NCBI GenBank assembly: GCA_947624785.1
Contig: CANQLV010000001.1
Span: forward strand, 248,001-312,000
DNA length: 64,000 nucleotides
Origin: Akkermansia muciniphila
GTDB taxonomy: Bacteria > Verrucomicrobiota > Verrucomicrobiia > Verrucomicrobiales > Akkermansiaceae
Reading direction: 5' to 3'
The position numbers and the translations under genes were made by a program. The notes beneath the pieces were generated by a model. It was not told where the DNA came from and did no database searches. It saw nothing but the letters and a program-made list of their open reading frames with translations. Positions within the stretch are counted from its first letter, which is position 1. Each line of letters opens with the position of its first letter. Positions 36,163 to 46,006 of this stretch are shown piece after piece.

Positions 36163-37185
36163 ATGCATACTATGACACATTCTATTTCTATTATTGGGAT
36201 AACGCTCTTGGGGACCGTATTAAGCATCCAGGCAAATGCGACGCCAATCATGAAGAATATCCCGGACAGTGAACAATCCCGCAAATTTCATAATGACCCT
36301 TTTCTGCAAAAGCTCAGAATACTTTTAGAACAAGGAGAATTAGAAAAATTCTATGAGACAGTGAAGCCTATTATTGATAAGCGCGAGGTGCCAACGTCTG
36401 CTGGAACATTAAGTGGAGATGAACTGGATAAACAATTATTGATTGATCGGTATATTATCTCAGCTCCTCTTTTTGAACTGAAGGCAGATACCGCTATTCA
36501 TAAGGATTATTTCTTGGGAAGCGATATTAAACTCAAAGAAAAAGTGATGGATGATTTATATGTCATTTCAAAAATAAATCTCGAACAAAACAGGCCGCCA
36601 TCCCAAAAAAAGGAAACGGCACGATTGTGCTCCATTTATGCAGCAACCGTGGTACGTATGCTGCGCGATTATTATCGTCCCAACATAGAAGAAGAAAATC
36701 GCAATTATCAAAAAAACAGGGAAGCCGCTTGGCAAACAGCCTTCACGGATAAATGGGGGAAATTCATTAAAGAAGATGAATTGTACGAGAAGAATTGGAA
36801 ACAACCTGAAAGTGAAGAAGAAAAAGCCAGAGACCGTGAAATGGAGGAAAAGAGAAAAGCCTATGAAAAAGCTGTACGAGAAAAATGCGATCAACAAAGA
36901 GAGATGGCCAATAAAATGGTAATCTCAGAAAACAGAAATTCTTCAATCGAATGGTATTTTAAACGCCGGGAAGGAACCCTAGTCAATATACTTCTCCTCA
37001 ATTACCCCGGCAAGTCCACAGAAGTATTCAATCATCTCAAGATGGCAGGTTATGAAGAAAAAGAAATGATGCCGTTGGTTGATCGAGCAATCGGTAGAAA
37101 TAAAAAAACAGAGTTTCTATATCAAAGTAACTTAGGACGAAAATTTCTCAAAGAACAAGAGAAGGAATCCCATCAAAATCAGTAG
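36163..37185 (+). CDS. Secreted protein of unknown function (AT-rich pair, second gene)
   Basis: I do not recognise this 340-aa protein. Starting at 36163 it has a signal peptide (MTHSISIIGITLLGTVLSIQANA, after MHT). A helical body includes a long charged coiled-coil-like stretch near 205-260 (ESEEEKARDREMEEKRKAYE). The C-terminus is basic and helical. The frame is open upstream to 36076, overlapping the previous gene, but that would hide the signal peptide. It is AT-rich like its partner and ends just before the GC-rich cimA region. Confidence 0.65.
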   Translation: MHTMTHSISIIGITLLGTVLSIQANATPIMKNIPDSEQSRKFHNDPFLQKLRILLEQGELEKFYETVKPIIDKREVPTSAGTLSGDELDKQLLIDRYIISAPLFELKADTAIHKDYFLGSDIKLKEKVMDDLYVISKINLEQNRPPSQKKETARLCSIYAATVVRMLRDYYRPNIEEENRNYQKNREAAWQTAFTDKWGKFIKEDELYEKNWKQPESEEEKARDREMEEKRKAYEKAVREKCDQQREMANKMVISENRNSSIEWYFKRREGTLVNILLLNYPGKSTEVFNHLKMAGYEEKEMMPLVDRAIGRNKKTEFLYQSNLGRKFLKEQEKESHQNQ

Positions 37186-37298
37186 GGATACGCAATCCTG
37201 CTTTTACAGTTGAGCCAACTACGCCTGGTTCACCATAAAAACGGCTTAACCAAGCGGATGATGTTATTACCCCTCCGGGAGGAAGCGGTTCTGCCGCA

Positions 37299-38933
37299 TC
37301 AGCATTCCGCGCGCCATCTGGCCTGCTCCGTCTTGTAGAGCTTGTACGTGACGGCGTCCGCCAGGGCTTCCAGGCTGGCCTCAATGATATTGTAGGAGAC
37401 GCCCACCGTAGTCCAGGTGGTGACGCCGTCCGAGGATTCAATGAGTACGCGCACATTGGAGCCGGTGCCGTTTTCCTCCGCCGCGTCCGGAATGTTCGTC
37501 CGGGTGGGTGAGAGCACGCGCACCTTGTAGTCGATCAGGTGCATTTGTTCCAGTTCCGGGTACCAGCGCGTCAGGGCGCGGCGCAGGGCGCGGTCCAGCG
37601 CATGCACGGGGCCGAAACCGCCGGCGGCGGTGTGCTCCACGTTGCCGTGGACGTCCAGCTTGAGGGAGGCTTCCACCATCATGTCCGGGTCCATTTCATG
37701 GCGGGAGGTAAGCACCACGGTGCGCAGGATGTTGAAGTACGGCTTCAGGGCGCTGTCCGGCATGTGCCGCAGGAAGAGCAGTTCCGCGCTGGCCGGGGCG
37801 GCCACGTAGTCATAGCCCAGCGCGGCGTTCTTCTTCACGGCGGCGGAAAGCACGTCCAGAAGAGGGTCCCCCTTTTCCAGCTCAAAACCCAGGGTGCGGG
37901 ACAGGGAAAGGATGTTGCTCTTGCCCCCCTGCTCCGTCATCAGCACGCGCTGGGCGTTCCCTACGAGAGAGGGGTCAATGTGCTCGTACAGGGCGGCATC
38001 CTTCATGATCGCGCTTACATGCACGCCGCCCTTGTGGGCGAAGGCGGCGTTCCCCACGAAGGGCTGCCTCCGGAAGGGAGCCAGGTTGGACACTTCCGAA
38101 ACAAAGGCGGCGGTGGATTTGAGCCGCGTCAGGGAGGCGTCGCTGAGGCAGGAAAAGCCTTCCATTTTCACCTGGAGGTTGGGAATGACGGAGCACAGGT
38201 TGGCGTTTCCGCAGCGTTCCCCGATGCCGTTCACGGTGCCCTGCACCTGGACGGCCCCGCTGTTCACGGCGGCCAGGCTGTTGGCGACGGCCAACTCGCA
38301 GTCATTGTGGGCATGGATGCCCAGGGCGGCATGCGGAAGGCGTTCCCTGACCGTCCGGATGATGGAACCGATTTCCTCCGGCATGGTGCCTCCGTTGGTA
38401 TCGCACAGGACCAGGCAGTCCGCTCCGTGCTCATGGGCGGCGCGAAGGACGGCCAGGGCGTATTCCGGGTCCCGCTTGAAACCGTCAAAAAAGTGTTCCG
38501 CGTCAAAAAAGGCTTCTTCCAGATTCTTTTTAAGGTAGGCAATGGAATTGCCGATGATTTCCAGATTCCGCTCCCGGGAGATGCCCAGCGCCACTTCCAC
38601 ATGGCGGGGGCAGGATTTCCCGAAGATGGCGGCCACCCGTGCGCCGCTGGAAACCAGGGCGTTCAGCGTGGGGTCCGTCTCCGGAGTGTGGGAAGGATGG
38701 TGCGTGCTGCCGAAGGCGGCCAGCTTCGCATTCCTGAGTTCCACGTCCCTCATGGCGTTGAAAAATTCCGTCTCCACCGGGTTGGCGCCGGGCCAGCCGC
38801 CCTCAATGTAGTCCATGCCCAGATAATCCAGCTGCCGGGCGATGCGGACCTTGTCCGTCGCGCTCAAGTTGACGTCTTCACTCTGCGCGCCGTCGCGCAG
38901 CGTGGTATCATAGAGAAAGATTTTGGTGGACAT
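37299..38933 (-). CDS. cimA: Citramalate synthase (CimA)
   Basis: This 544-aa enzyme of the isopropylmalate synthase family condenses pyruvate and acetyl-CoA to citramalate, the entry to threonine-independent isoleucine synthesis. It has YDTTLRDGAQSEDVNLSATDKVRIARQL (metal Asp), GGWPGANPVE, LCDTNGGTMPEEI, GIHAHNDCELAVANSLAA (metal His pair), and GTVNGIGERCGNANL. A C-terminal LeuA-type allosteric domain (~430-544) suggests feedback control. The GWPGANP segment is typical of CimA-type rather than LeuA enzymes. Confidence 0.92.
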   Translation of the reverse strand: MSTKIFLYDTTLRDGAQSEDVNLSATDKVRIARQLDYLGMDYIEGGWPGANPVETEFFNAMRDVELRNAKLAAFGSTHHPSHTPETDPTLNALVSSGARVAAIFGKSCPRHVEVALGISRERNLEIIGNSIAYLKKNLEEAFFDAEHFFDGFKRDPEYALAVLRAAHEHGADCLVLCDTNGGTMPEEIGSIIRTVRERLPHAALGIHAHNDCELAVANSLAAVNSGAVQVQGTVNGIGERCGNANLCSVIPNLQVKMEGFSCLSDASLTRLKSTAAFVSEVSNLAPFRRQPFVGNAAFAHKGGVHVSAIMKDAALYEHIDPSLVGNAQRVLMTEQGGKSNILSLSRTLGFELEKGDPLLDVLSAAVKKNAALGYDYVAAPASAELLFLRHMPDSALKPYFNILRTVVLTSRHEMDPDMMVEASLKLDVHGNVEHTAAGGFGPVHALDRALRRALTRWYPELEQMHLIDYKVRVLSPTRTNIPDAAEENGTGSNVRVLIESSDGVTTWTTVGVSYNIIEASLEALADAVTYKLYKTEQARWRAEC

Positions 38934-39054
38934 CGCCTTTGTTCATACATGCAAACATGGTTCCGTTCAAGACCGGGGCCCGGTTTTTCCCCGGATGCAG
39001 ACACGAAAAGCACAAGGCTTGAAGGGGGAGAGGACTTCCGGTAGGATAGCCGCC

Positions 39055-41199
39055 ATGCGGTTGCCCAGGCAGTTTTTCCCTCTCCTTTTCCTCTTTCTTT
39101 CCGCGGCCCTTCCCTCCGCGGCGGATTATTCCACCCACCCTTTTCTGGACAAGGGGCGCCCCATTTGCTGGAGCCGCCTGACCCCGGACAGGCTGGAACC
39201 GGACATCCGGGAAGCGATGCGCCTCACCCGTTCCGCCGTGGAAGAGATCAGCCGCCTCCAACCGGAGGAGATGACGTATGAAAACACGTTCGGCGCCCTG
39301 GAACGCAGCAATGACCTTCTCATGGAAGGCATGCGCAAGGCCTACGTCCTGAAAAGCCTGTGCGACAGTGCGGAATTGCGCAAGGCCATGGATTCGGTTG
39401 CGCCCCGCGTGTCCGCCTTCCTTTCCTCCGTCACGAAGGACCAGGCCCTGTGGAACGTCCTGAAAACCGCGGAGGAACGCCTGCGGCAGACCAATCCGGG
39501 CCCGGAGCAGAAACGGTACATGGAGCTGACCATGCAGAGCTTCCGGGACAACGGGGCGGACCTGCCGCCAGACAAGCGCGCGCGGCTTGAGGTAATTGAC
39601 AGGGAATTGACTCTCGCCTCACAGCGTTTCAATAATCTGTACATGGACGCGCGGAAGTCCTGGACCTGGACAGTGAGGGACGCCGCCCTTCTGGAAGGGA
39701 TGGAAAACAGCGCTCTTCAACAGGCGCGGGAGGAGTTCCAGTCACGCAGCCCCGGCCATTCCGGACCGGGCTGGACGTTTACGCTGGATTCCGCGGCTTC
39801 CGCCCGGGTGATGGAGAAGGCGCACCGCGAAGAATGCCGGAAGGATTTATGGGAACATCTCCAGACCGTCGCCACGGGAGCATGCGACACGGAGCCCGTC
39901 ATCCGGGAGATTCTTTCCCTGCGCCGTGAAAAAGCGCATTTGTGCGGGTATGGAACGTATCCGGATTACGCCCTGCGGGAGAGCATGGCGGGAAACGGGG
40001 AAAACGCCATGAAGTTCGTGAATGAGCTGCTGGACAAGGTAAAAGCCCCCTTTTTCCGTGAAATGGAAGCCCTGCGGCGCCTGAAGGCCCGTCTCACGGA
40101 ACAGGAAAACGCCCGTCTGAATCCCTGGGACATAGCTTATTATTCCAGTCTCCAGGCAAAGGAACAGTTCCGGCTGGATCAGGAGGAACTGCGCCGTTAC
40201 TTCCCCCTCCCCCGCGTGCTGGACGGCCTATTCTCCCTGGCGGAACGGTTATACGGCATCCGGGTAACGGAGGTTCCGGCAGGGGAAGGCGCAGGAGCCG
40301 TGGAGGCCTGGCATCCGGACGTGCGCTTTTTCACCATTGACGACGGCAGGGGCAACCGCCTGGGGGCCTTTTACCTGGACCTCTTTTCCCGCAAAAGCAA
40401 AAGGGCCGGAGCATGGATGAACACGCTGGACACGGGGAGCCCGGCCACGCGGGAAAATCCGGGCAAGCCCCGCCTGGGCATGGTGTGCCTGAATCTCCAT
40501 CCCTCCGCAGAAGGGGCCGCGGTGCTTCTTTCACATCAGGAGGCCAAAATTCTGTTCCATGAATTCGGGCATCTGCTGCACCTGATGTTCACCCGGGTTT
40601 CCATCCCCTCCCTGGCGGGGACCAGCGTGCCGCGGGATTTTGTGGAGGTTCCCTCCCAGTTCATGGAAAACTGGTGCTGGCATCCGGACGTGCTGAAAAG
40701 CTTCGCGCGCCATGAAAAGACGGGACTCCCCATTCCGGAGGAAATGCTGCGCTCCCTGGACGCTTCCCGCGGCAACACGCCCGCCGTCGCCCTGGCCGGG
40801 CAGCTCCTGTACGCGAAAATGGACCTGGCCGTGCATACGGATCCGGAACGCTTCGCCGCCGGCCCCCTGGACGACGTGGACGCCGCCGTAGCCGGAGACA
40901 TGGATTATTTCAAGGATTTCAAACGGACCGGCAAACTGCGCACGGCGCGCCATTTGTTTTCCTCCCCGGCGGGTTATGCCTCCTTTTACTTCGCCTACCG
41001 CTGGGCGGAAGTTCTGGACAAGGACATTTTCGAAGCTTTTGAACGGGCCGGAGGGCCGGACAAGGAAACCGCCCGGAAATTCCGCAAGGCCATTCTGGAA
41101 AAGGGGTTTACGGTCCCGCCCATGCAGCAGTTCATGGATTTCATGGGCAGAAAACCACGCATGGACGCCATGCTCCGCAAGAGACGGCTGGCCTCGTGA
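39055..41199 (+). CDS. Secreted M3-family metallopeptidase (oligopeptidase A/Dcp-like)
   Basis: This 714-aa zinc oligopeptidase of the thimet family has the zinc motif HEFGHLLHLMF at ~502 and the third-ligand region VPSQFMENW about 27 residues later. The N-terminal half is the helical domain that narrows the active-site channel. I chose the ATG at 39055: an AGGA lies 9 nt upstream and it opens a signal peptide (LPRQFFPLLFLFLSAALPSAA), so the enzyme is exported. The frame runs back to 38923, but only across the cimA promoter region. It would trim short peptides, possibly from mucin or host protein digestion. Confidence 0.9.
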   Translation: MRLPRQFFPLLFLFLSAALPSAADYSTHPFLDKGRPICWSRLTPDRLEPDIREAMRLTRSAVEEISRLQPEEMTYENTFGALERSNDLLMEGMRKAYVLKSLCDSAELRKAMDSVAPRVSAFLSSVTKDQALWNVLKTAEERLRQTNPGPEQKRYMELTMQSFRDNGADLPPDKRARLEVIDRELTLASQRFNNLYMDARKSWTWTVRDAALLEGMENSALQQAREEFQSRSPGHSGPGWTFTLDSAASARVMEKAHREECRKDLWEHLQTVATGACDTEPVIREILSLRREKAHLCGYGTYPDYALRESMAGNGENAMKFVNELLDKVKAPFFREMEALRRLKARLTEQENARLNPWDIAYYSSLQAKEQFRLDQEELRRYFPLPRVLDGLFSLAERLYGIRVTEVPAGEGAGAVEAWHPDVRFFTIDDGRGNRLGAFYLDLFSRKSKRAGAWMNTLDTGSPATRENPGKPRLGMVCLNLHPSAEGAAVLLSHQEAKILFHEFGHLLHLMFTRVSIPSLAGTSVPRDFVEVPSQFMENWCWHPDVLKSFARHEKTGLPIPEEMLRSLDASRGNTPAVALAGQLLYAKMDLAVHTDPERFAAGPLDDVDAAVAGDMDYFKDFKRTGKLRTARHLFSSPAGYASFYFAYRWAEVLDKDIFEAFERAGGPDKETARKFRKAILEKGFTVPPMQQFMDFMGRKPRMDAMLRKRRLAS

Positions 41200-41342
41200 A
41201 CGGAGGCGCGGAGAGGAGCGCCGTTCCGCCTCCGCAGAGGGGCATGGGGAAGCCAACATATTATACATTTGTTTAATTAAATTATCCCTTCAATATGCAA
41301 AGGTTACGGATATTTCACAAGAATCAGAACACATCTTTGCGT

Positions 41343-41371
41343 TGACTTTATGAGAAAAAGAAGCAAAATTT
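41343..41371 (+). promoter_or_regulatory. Candidate promoter of the tripartite RND operon
   Basis: TTGACT (41343) is followed by a 17-bp spacer and AAAATT, about 55 bp before the adaptor start. The -10 box is poor, so this is tentative. A very AT-rich block (41262-41290) lies further upstream. Confidence 0.35.
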
Positions 41372-41423
41372 GCTCGCTCTGCCGCATCTTCCGGCACCAG
41401 CTTGCAACCAACCGCATCCATTT

Positions 41424-42683
41424 ATGTACAACAAGCCTTTGACGATTGCCGCCACAACCCTGCTCCTGTGCTCTCCGGTGATGATTTTAACTTCCTGTGA
41501 AGGGAAAAAGGATTCAGCAGGCCAGATGCCGGCGCTCGTTCCCGAAGTGCAGGTGACCAAGCTGGTGGCCAGGGATGTTCCCATCAAGCAGGAATGGGTG
41601 GGCACCCTGCGCGGTACGGAAGATGCTGAAATCCGCTCCCAGGTGACGGGATACCTTCTTTCCAAGGATTACAAGGACGGCGCCTACGTGAAGAAAGGCC
41701 AGGTGCTTTTCCAGATTGACCCCCGCCCCTTCCAGGCGACGCTGGACCAGGCCCAGGGGCGCCTGGAACAGTATGAAGCCACGCTGAAAAAGTACAAGCT
41801 GGACGTGGAACGCTACACCCCGCTGGTGAAGACCGGTTCCGTCAGCCGCAAGCAGCTGGACGACGCCCTGCAGCAGGTCCAGGAAACGGAAGCCGCCATC
41901 GCCACGGCAAAGGCCCAGGTGGATGAAGCGAAAATCAATCTTAAATTCACCACCATCACGGCCCCCATTTCCGGTCTGGCGGGCCTGGCAACTCCTTCCA
42001 TCGGCAACCTGCTGACGCCCTCCAGCCCCAATCCGCTGACCACCATTTCCGCCATTGACCCCATCCGCGTGGACTTCTCCGTGAGTGAACAGGATTTCCT
42101 GAACTCCATGGACAGCAACCTGACCCGGCAGAAGCACCTCAAGTTTGACGTCATCCTGGCCAACGGCACGGAATTCCCCATGCAGGGCGAACCTGTAGCC
42201 ATTGACAGAAACGTGGACGCCCAGACCGGCACGATCAACATCGTGGGCCACATTCCCAATCCGAACCTGACGCTCCGCCCCGGCATGTTCGTCCGCGTCC
42301 GCGCCACGGTGAAGACCCTGGAAAACGCCACGCTGGTCCCCCCGCGCGCCATCCTCTCCGCCCAGAGCGCCAAGTTCATCATTTACCTGGATGACAAGAA
42401 CATTCCCCACATGCAGGTGGTGAACCTCGGGCCCGTGGTGGACGGCATGCAGGTAATCAACATCGTTCCCATGCCGCATTCCACCTTCACGAAGGACAGC
42501 CCCATCGTGGTGGAAGGCATCATGCAGGCGGCCAAGCTCCAGGGCCAGGGCCCCGTAAAGCCGCTGCCCTACAAGCCCGTCGTCTCCCAGCCCGTCATGC
42601 CTTCCGTAGGGGCGCAGTCCTTTGAAAAGGCCAGGACGCCCGAAGGCATGAAGCATGACGAAGCCCAGCCCGCCGCCAAATAA
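41424..42683 (+). CDS. RND efflux adaptor lipoprotein (AcrA type)
   Basis: This 419-aa membrane fusion protein begins at the ATG at 41424 with a lipoprotein signal (LLLCSPVMILTSC; lipobox LTSC), so it is anchored to the inner membrane. It then has GTLRGTEDAEIRSQVTGYL and VLFQIDPRPFQATLDQAQ (lipoyl half), an alpha-hairpin (~95-150), TITAPISGLAG and the beta-barrel with GMFVRVRATV. The C-terminus has an extra Pro-rich tail. It is the first gene of an adaptor-pump-channel operon. Confidence 0.93.
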   Translation: MYNKPLTIAATTLLLCSPVMILTSCEGKKDSAGQMPALVPEVQVTKLVARDVPIKQEWVGTLRGTEDAEIRSQVTGYLLSKDYKDGAYVKKGQVLFQIDPRPFQATLDQAQGRLEQYEATLKKYKLDVERYTPLVKTGSVSRKQLDDALQQVQETEAAIATAKAQVDEAKINLKFTTITAPISGLAGLATPSIGNLLTPSSPNPLTTISAIDPIRVDFSVSEQDFLNSMDSNLTRQKHLKFDVILANGTEFPMQGEPVAIDRNVDAQTGTINIVGHIPNPNLTLRPGMFVRVRATVKTLENATLVPPRAILSAQSAKFIIYLDDKNIPHMQVVNLGPVVDGMQVINIVPMPHSTFTKDSPIVVEGIMQAAKLQGQGPVKPLPYKPVVSQPVMPSVGAQSFEKARTPEGMKHDEAQPAAK

Positions 42684-42749
42684 CCCCTCTCTCCCGGGCA
42701 GCCCCTCTCCCCGCCCCGCCTTTCCCGCGCACTTTCATGATTTAACGCC

Positions 42750-45700
42750 ATGTCCAGCTTCTTCATCAAACACCCGACCATCGCCATCGTCATCTCGATC
42801 GTGATGATCCTGCTCGGCGGCCTCTCCCTGATGGGGCTCCCCATTGAGCAGTACCCGAACATCGTCCCTCCCACCATCAAAATGCAGGCGACCTACCCGG
42901 GCGCCAATGCGGAGACGGTGGCCAACTCCGTGGCCTCCCCCATTGAGCAGTCCATTTCCGGCGTGGTGGGGATGGACTACATGACTTCCACCAACGCCAA
43001 CAACGGCATCTGCTCCCTGAGCATCGTCTTTGAAGTGGGCACGGACCCCAACATGGACCAGACGCTGGCCTATATGCGCTATGGACAGGCCACCGCCCAG
43101 ATTCCCGCGGAAGTCTCCCAGATGGGCATCACCATCACCCAGTCCACGGGCAGCCCGCTGGCCGTAATCAACCTGTATTCCCCGGACGACAGCCTGAACG
43201 CCATCTTCCTGAGCAATTATGCGTACGTGAGCCTGGTGGACCCCGTAAAGCGCGTTCCCGGCGTGGGCGACGTGCAGGTGTTCGGCGCCGGACGCTACGC
43301 CATGCGCATCTGGCTGGACACCACCAAAATGGCCGCCCAGAACATTTCCGTGGGAGAAGTCCAGTCCGCCATCCGGGCGCAGAACACCGTGATTCCCGGC
43401 GGCCAGATAGGCGCGGAACCGGCCCCTCCCGGAACGGAATTCACGTACAGCATCCAGACCAAGGGACGCCTCCAGACTGCGGAGGAATTCGGTGACATCA
43501 TCATCCGCGCGGACGGGAACAAGCTCCTTTACCTGAAAGACATCGCCAAGGTGGAACTGGGTTCCCAGACCTACAACGTATCCAGCAAGTACAACGGCAG
43601 GGATTCCGGCGCCATCGCCGTATACGCCGCCCCCGGCTCCAACGCCATCAACACGGTGGATGCCCTGAAAAAGCTTTTTGAAGACCGCGCCCGCAGCTTC
43701 CCCGCCGGGATGGAATACAACCTGACGCTGGATACTACGCTGGCCGTGCGCGCCTCCATTGAGGAAATCGAGCACACGCTGGTGGAAGCCCTCCTGCTGG
43801 TGGTGCTGGTGGTGTTCGTCTTCCTCCAGGGCTGGCGCGCCACGCTGATTCCGGCCATCGCCGTGCCGGTCTCCATCATCGCCACCTTTGCCCTGTTCCC
43901 GCTTCTGGGCTTCACCCTGAACACCATCTGCCTCATGGGCATGGTGCTGGCCATCGGCCTGGTGGTGGACGACGCCATCGTGGTGGTGGAAGCCGTGGAA
44001 TCCCACATGGAGCGCGGCCTCACTCCCCGCCAGGCGGCCTTCGCCGCCATGGAGGAAGTGTCCGGCCCCGTAATCGCCATCGCCCTGGTGCTGGCGGCGG
44101 TGTTCCTGCCCTCCCTGCTGCTGCCGGGCATTACGGGCACGCTGTTCCAGCAGTTCGCCGTGACCATCGCCATTTCCATGCTCATCTCCGCGTTCAACGC
44201 GCTGACGCTGTCCCCGGCCCTCTCCGCCATCCTGCTCAAGCCCAAGGACCCGAACAAGGGCGGTCCGCTGAAATTCTTCTACCGCGTTTTCAACCGCAGC
44301 TATGACGCCACGGCCAGCGGCTATACCAAGGTGTGCCACTTCCTGACCCGCAAGCTCATCATCTCCATTCCGCTGCTGGCCCTGATCGCCTACGCCATCT
44401 TCCCCGTAGCCAAGCAAATCCCCAACGGCTTCCTGCCGGACGAAGACCAGGGCTACCTGTTCTCCGCCCTGATCATGCCGGAAGCCCGCTCCCTCCAGTT
44501 GACGACGGCCGCCGCGGACAAGGTCTCCGACCTCATCCGCCAGAACCCGAACGTGAAGGACGTGATCGCCATTTCCGGCTTCAGCCTGCTGACCGGGGTG
44601 CAGAGCACGAACAACGCCTTCTTCTTCGTCATGCTGAAGCCCTGGGAGGAACGCCCCAATCCGGACCAGAGCGCCAAGGCGGTCACCGCCCAGCTCAACG
44701 CCCTGCTGAGCACCAAGGTTCCGGAAGGCATCACCATGTGCTTCCAGCCCCCGGCCATTGCAGGGGTGGGTTCCGCCAACGGCGTCACCTTCATGCTGGA
44801 AGACCGCGACGGCAAGGGCACGGAATACCTGGCGGAACAAACGGACATTTTTGTGAAGGAAGCCAGCAAGCTCCCGATATTCGACCCGCAGAAGAACGGC
44901 GGCGTGCGCAGCGTGATGTCCTTTGCCGTGGAGCAGAAGGACGTGCGGCTGGATGAAGAAAAGTGCGCCACGCTGGGCGTCAGCATCAGTGAGGCCAACA
45001 GCCTGCTCCAGGCCTACATGGGCTCCCTGTTCATCAACTACATCACCCTGTACGGCCAGCAATGGCAGGTGTACATCCAGGCGCAGGGCAGCGACCGCAC
45101 CGGAACGGAAATGCTGAAAAACTTCTATGTGAAGAACAACACGGGCAGCTCCGTCCCCCTCTCCACCCTCGTCAAGATCACGGACATCAAGGGACCGGAA
45201 TTCCTGCTGCGCCAGAACCTGTACAATTCCTCCAAACTCATGGTCACGCCCGCCCAGGGCTACTCCAACTCCCAGGCCATGGAGGCGCTGGAACAGACCT
45301 TTGAGGCCAGCATGCCCACGGACATGGGCTACAGCTACGCAGACATGAGCTATCAGGAACAAAAGATCCAGAACGGCATCGGCATCGTGCAGATCTTCCT
45401 GCTCTCCTCCGTCTTCGTCTTCCTGATTCTGGCGGCCCTGTATGAACGGTGGTCCCTGCCCCTCAGCATTTTCATGACGGTGCCCATCGCGGCCCTGGGC
45501 GCCTTCCTGGGCCTGTACTGGTTCGGGTATGAACTGAACCTGTACGCGCAGATCGGCCTGGTGATGCTCATCGGCCTGGCGGCCAAGAACGCCATCCTGA
45601 TCGTGGAATTCGCCGTCATTGAAATGGAACGCGGCAAGACGCTGATGGAAGCCACGCTCTCCGCGGCCAGGATCCGCCTGCGCCCCATCCTGATGACCTC

Positions 45701-45965
45701 CTTCGCCTTCATCCTGGGCTGCGTTCCTCTGGCCCTGGCCTCCGGTTCCGGCGCCTACTCCCGCAACATCATCGGCATTGTGGTGATTGCCGGGATGACG
45801 ATGGCGACGGTGGTGGGCGTCTTCCTGATCCCGTGCTCCTTCTACTTCATCATGAAGCTCTTCCGCGTCCGCATCGCCCGGAAGACGGTGGAAACGGAGG
45901 ACCCTGATGAAATCATCGCCCGCAAGCACCTCTTCCATGAGGCCCATGAATCGCTGAAAGGGTAA
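42750..45965 (+). CDS. RND multidrug efflux transporter, AcrB/HAE1 type (second system)
   Basis: This 1071-aa pump has all HAE1 landmarks: LMGLPIEQYPNIVPPTIKMQATYPGANAETV after TM1, GLVVDDAIVVVEAVE in TM4 with the paired Asp residues, and a second half with FAVIEMERGKTLMEA and ASGSGAYSRN. It is a proton-driven exporter of hydrophobic compounds and works as a trimer with the flanking adaptor and channel. The outer-membrane factor gene starts 41 bp downstream. Confidence 0.95.
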   Translation: MSSFFIKHPTIAIVISIVMILLGGLSLMGLPIEQYPNIVPPTIKMQATYPGANAETVANSVASPIEQSISGVVGMDYMTSTNANNGICSLSIVFEVGTDPNMDQTLAYMRYGQATAQIPAEVSQMGITITQSTGSPLAVINLYSPDDSLNAIFLSNYAYVSLVDPVKRVPGVGDVQVFGAGRYAMRIWLDTTKMAAQNISVGEVQSAIRAQNTVIPGGQIGAEPAPPGTEFTYSIQTKGRLQTAEEFGDIIIRADGNKLLYLKDIAKVELGSQTYNVSSKYNGRDSGAIAVYAAPGSNAINTVDALKKLFEDRARSFPAGMEYNLTLDTTLAVRASIEEIEHTLVEALLLVVLVVFVFLQGWRATLIPAIAVPVSIIATFALFPLLGFTLNTICLMGMVLAIGLVVDDAIVVVEAVESHMERGLTPRQAAFAAMEEVSGPVIAIALVLAAVFLPSLLLPGITGTLFQQFAVTIAISMLISAFNALTLSPALSAILLKPKDPNKGGPLKFFYRVFNRSYDATASGYTKVCHFLTRKLIISIPLLALIAYAIFPVAKQIPNGFLPDEDQGYLFSALIMPEARSLQLTTAAADKVSDLIRQNPNVKDVIAISGFSLLTGVQSTNNAFFFVMLKPWEERPNPDQSAKAVTAQLNALLSTKVPEGITMCFQPPAIAGVGSANGVTFMLEDRDGKGTEYLAEQTDIFVKEASKLPIFDPQKNGGVRSVMSFAVEQKDVRLDEEKCATLGVSISEANSLLQAYMGSLFINYITLYGQQWQVYIQAQGSDRTGTEMLKNFYVKNNTGSSVPLSTLVKITDIKGPEFLLRQNLYNSSKLMVTPAQGYSNSQAMEALEQTFEASMPTDMGYSYADMSYQEQKIQNGIGIVQIFLLSSVFVFLILAALYERWSLPLSIFMTVPIAALGAFLGLYWFGYELNLYAQIGLVMLIGLAAKNAILIVEFAVIEMERGKTLMEATLSAARIRLRPILMTSFAFILGCVPLALASGSGAYSRNIIGIVVIAGMTMATVVGVFLIPCSFYFIMKLFRVRIARKTVETEDPDEIIARKHLFHEAHESLKG

Positions 45966-46006
45966 AACCGCCCTTGAAACCATTTAAAAACAGACAAAAC
46001 GCCATT

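Noticed and set aside
37148..37298. Minus-strand fragment ending in a protein-like stretch downstream of cimA
   Set aside because: It is in a different frame from cimA, overlaps the end of the AT-rich gene on the other strand and has no start or homology I can support.
38923..39054. N-terminal extension of the M3 peptidase frame
   Set aside because: It would remove the signal peptide from the N-terminus and overlaps the divergent cimA start.
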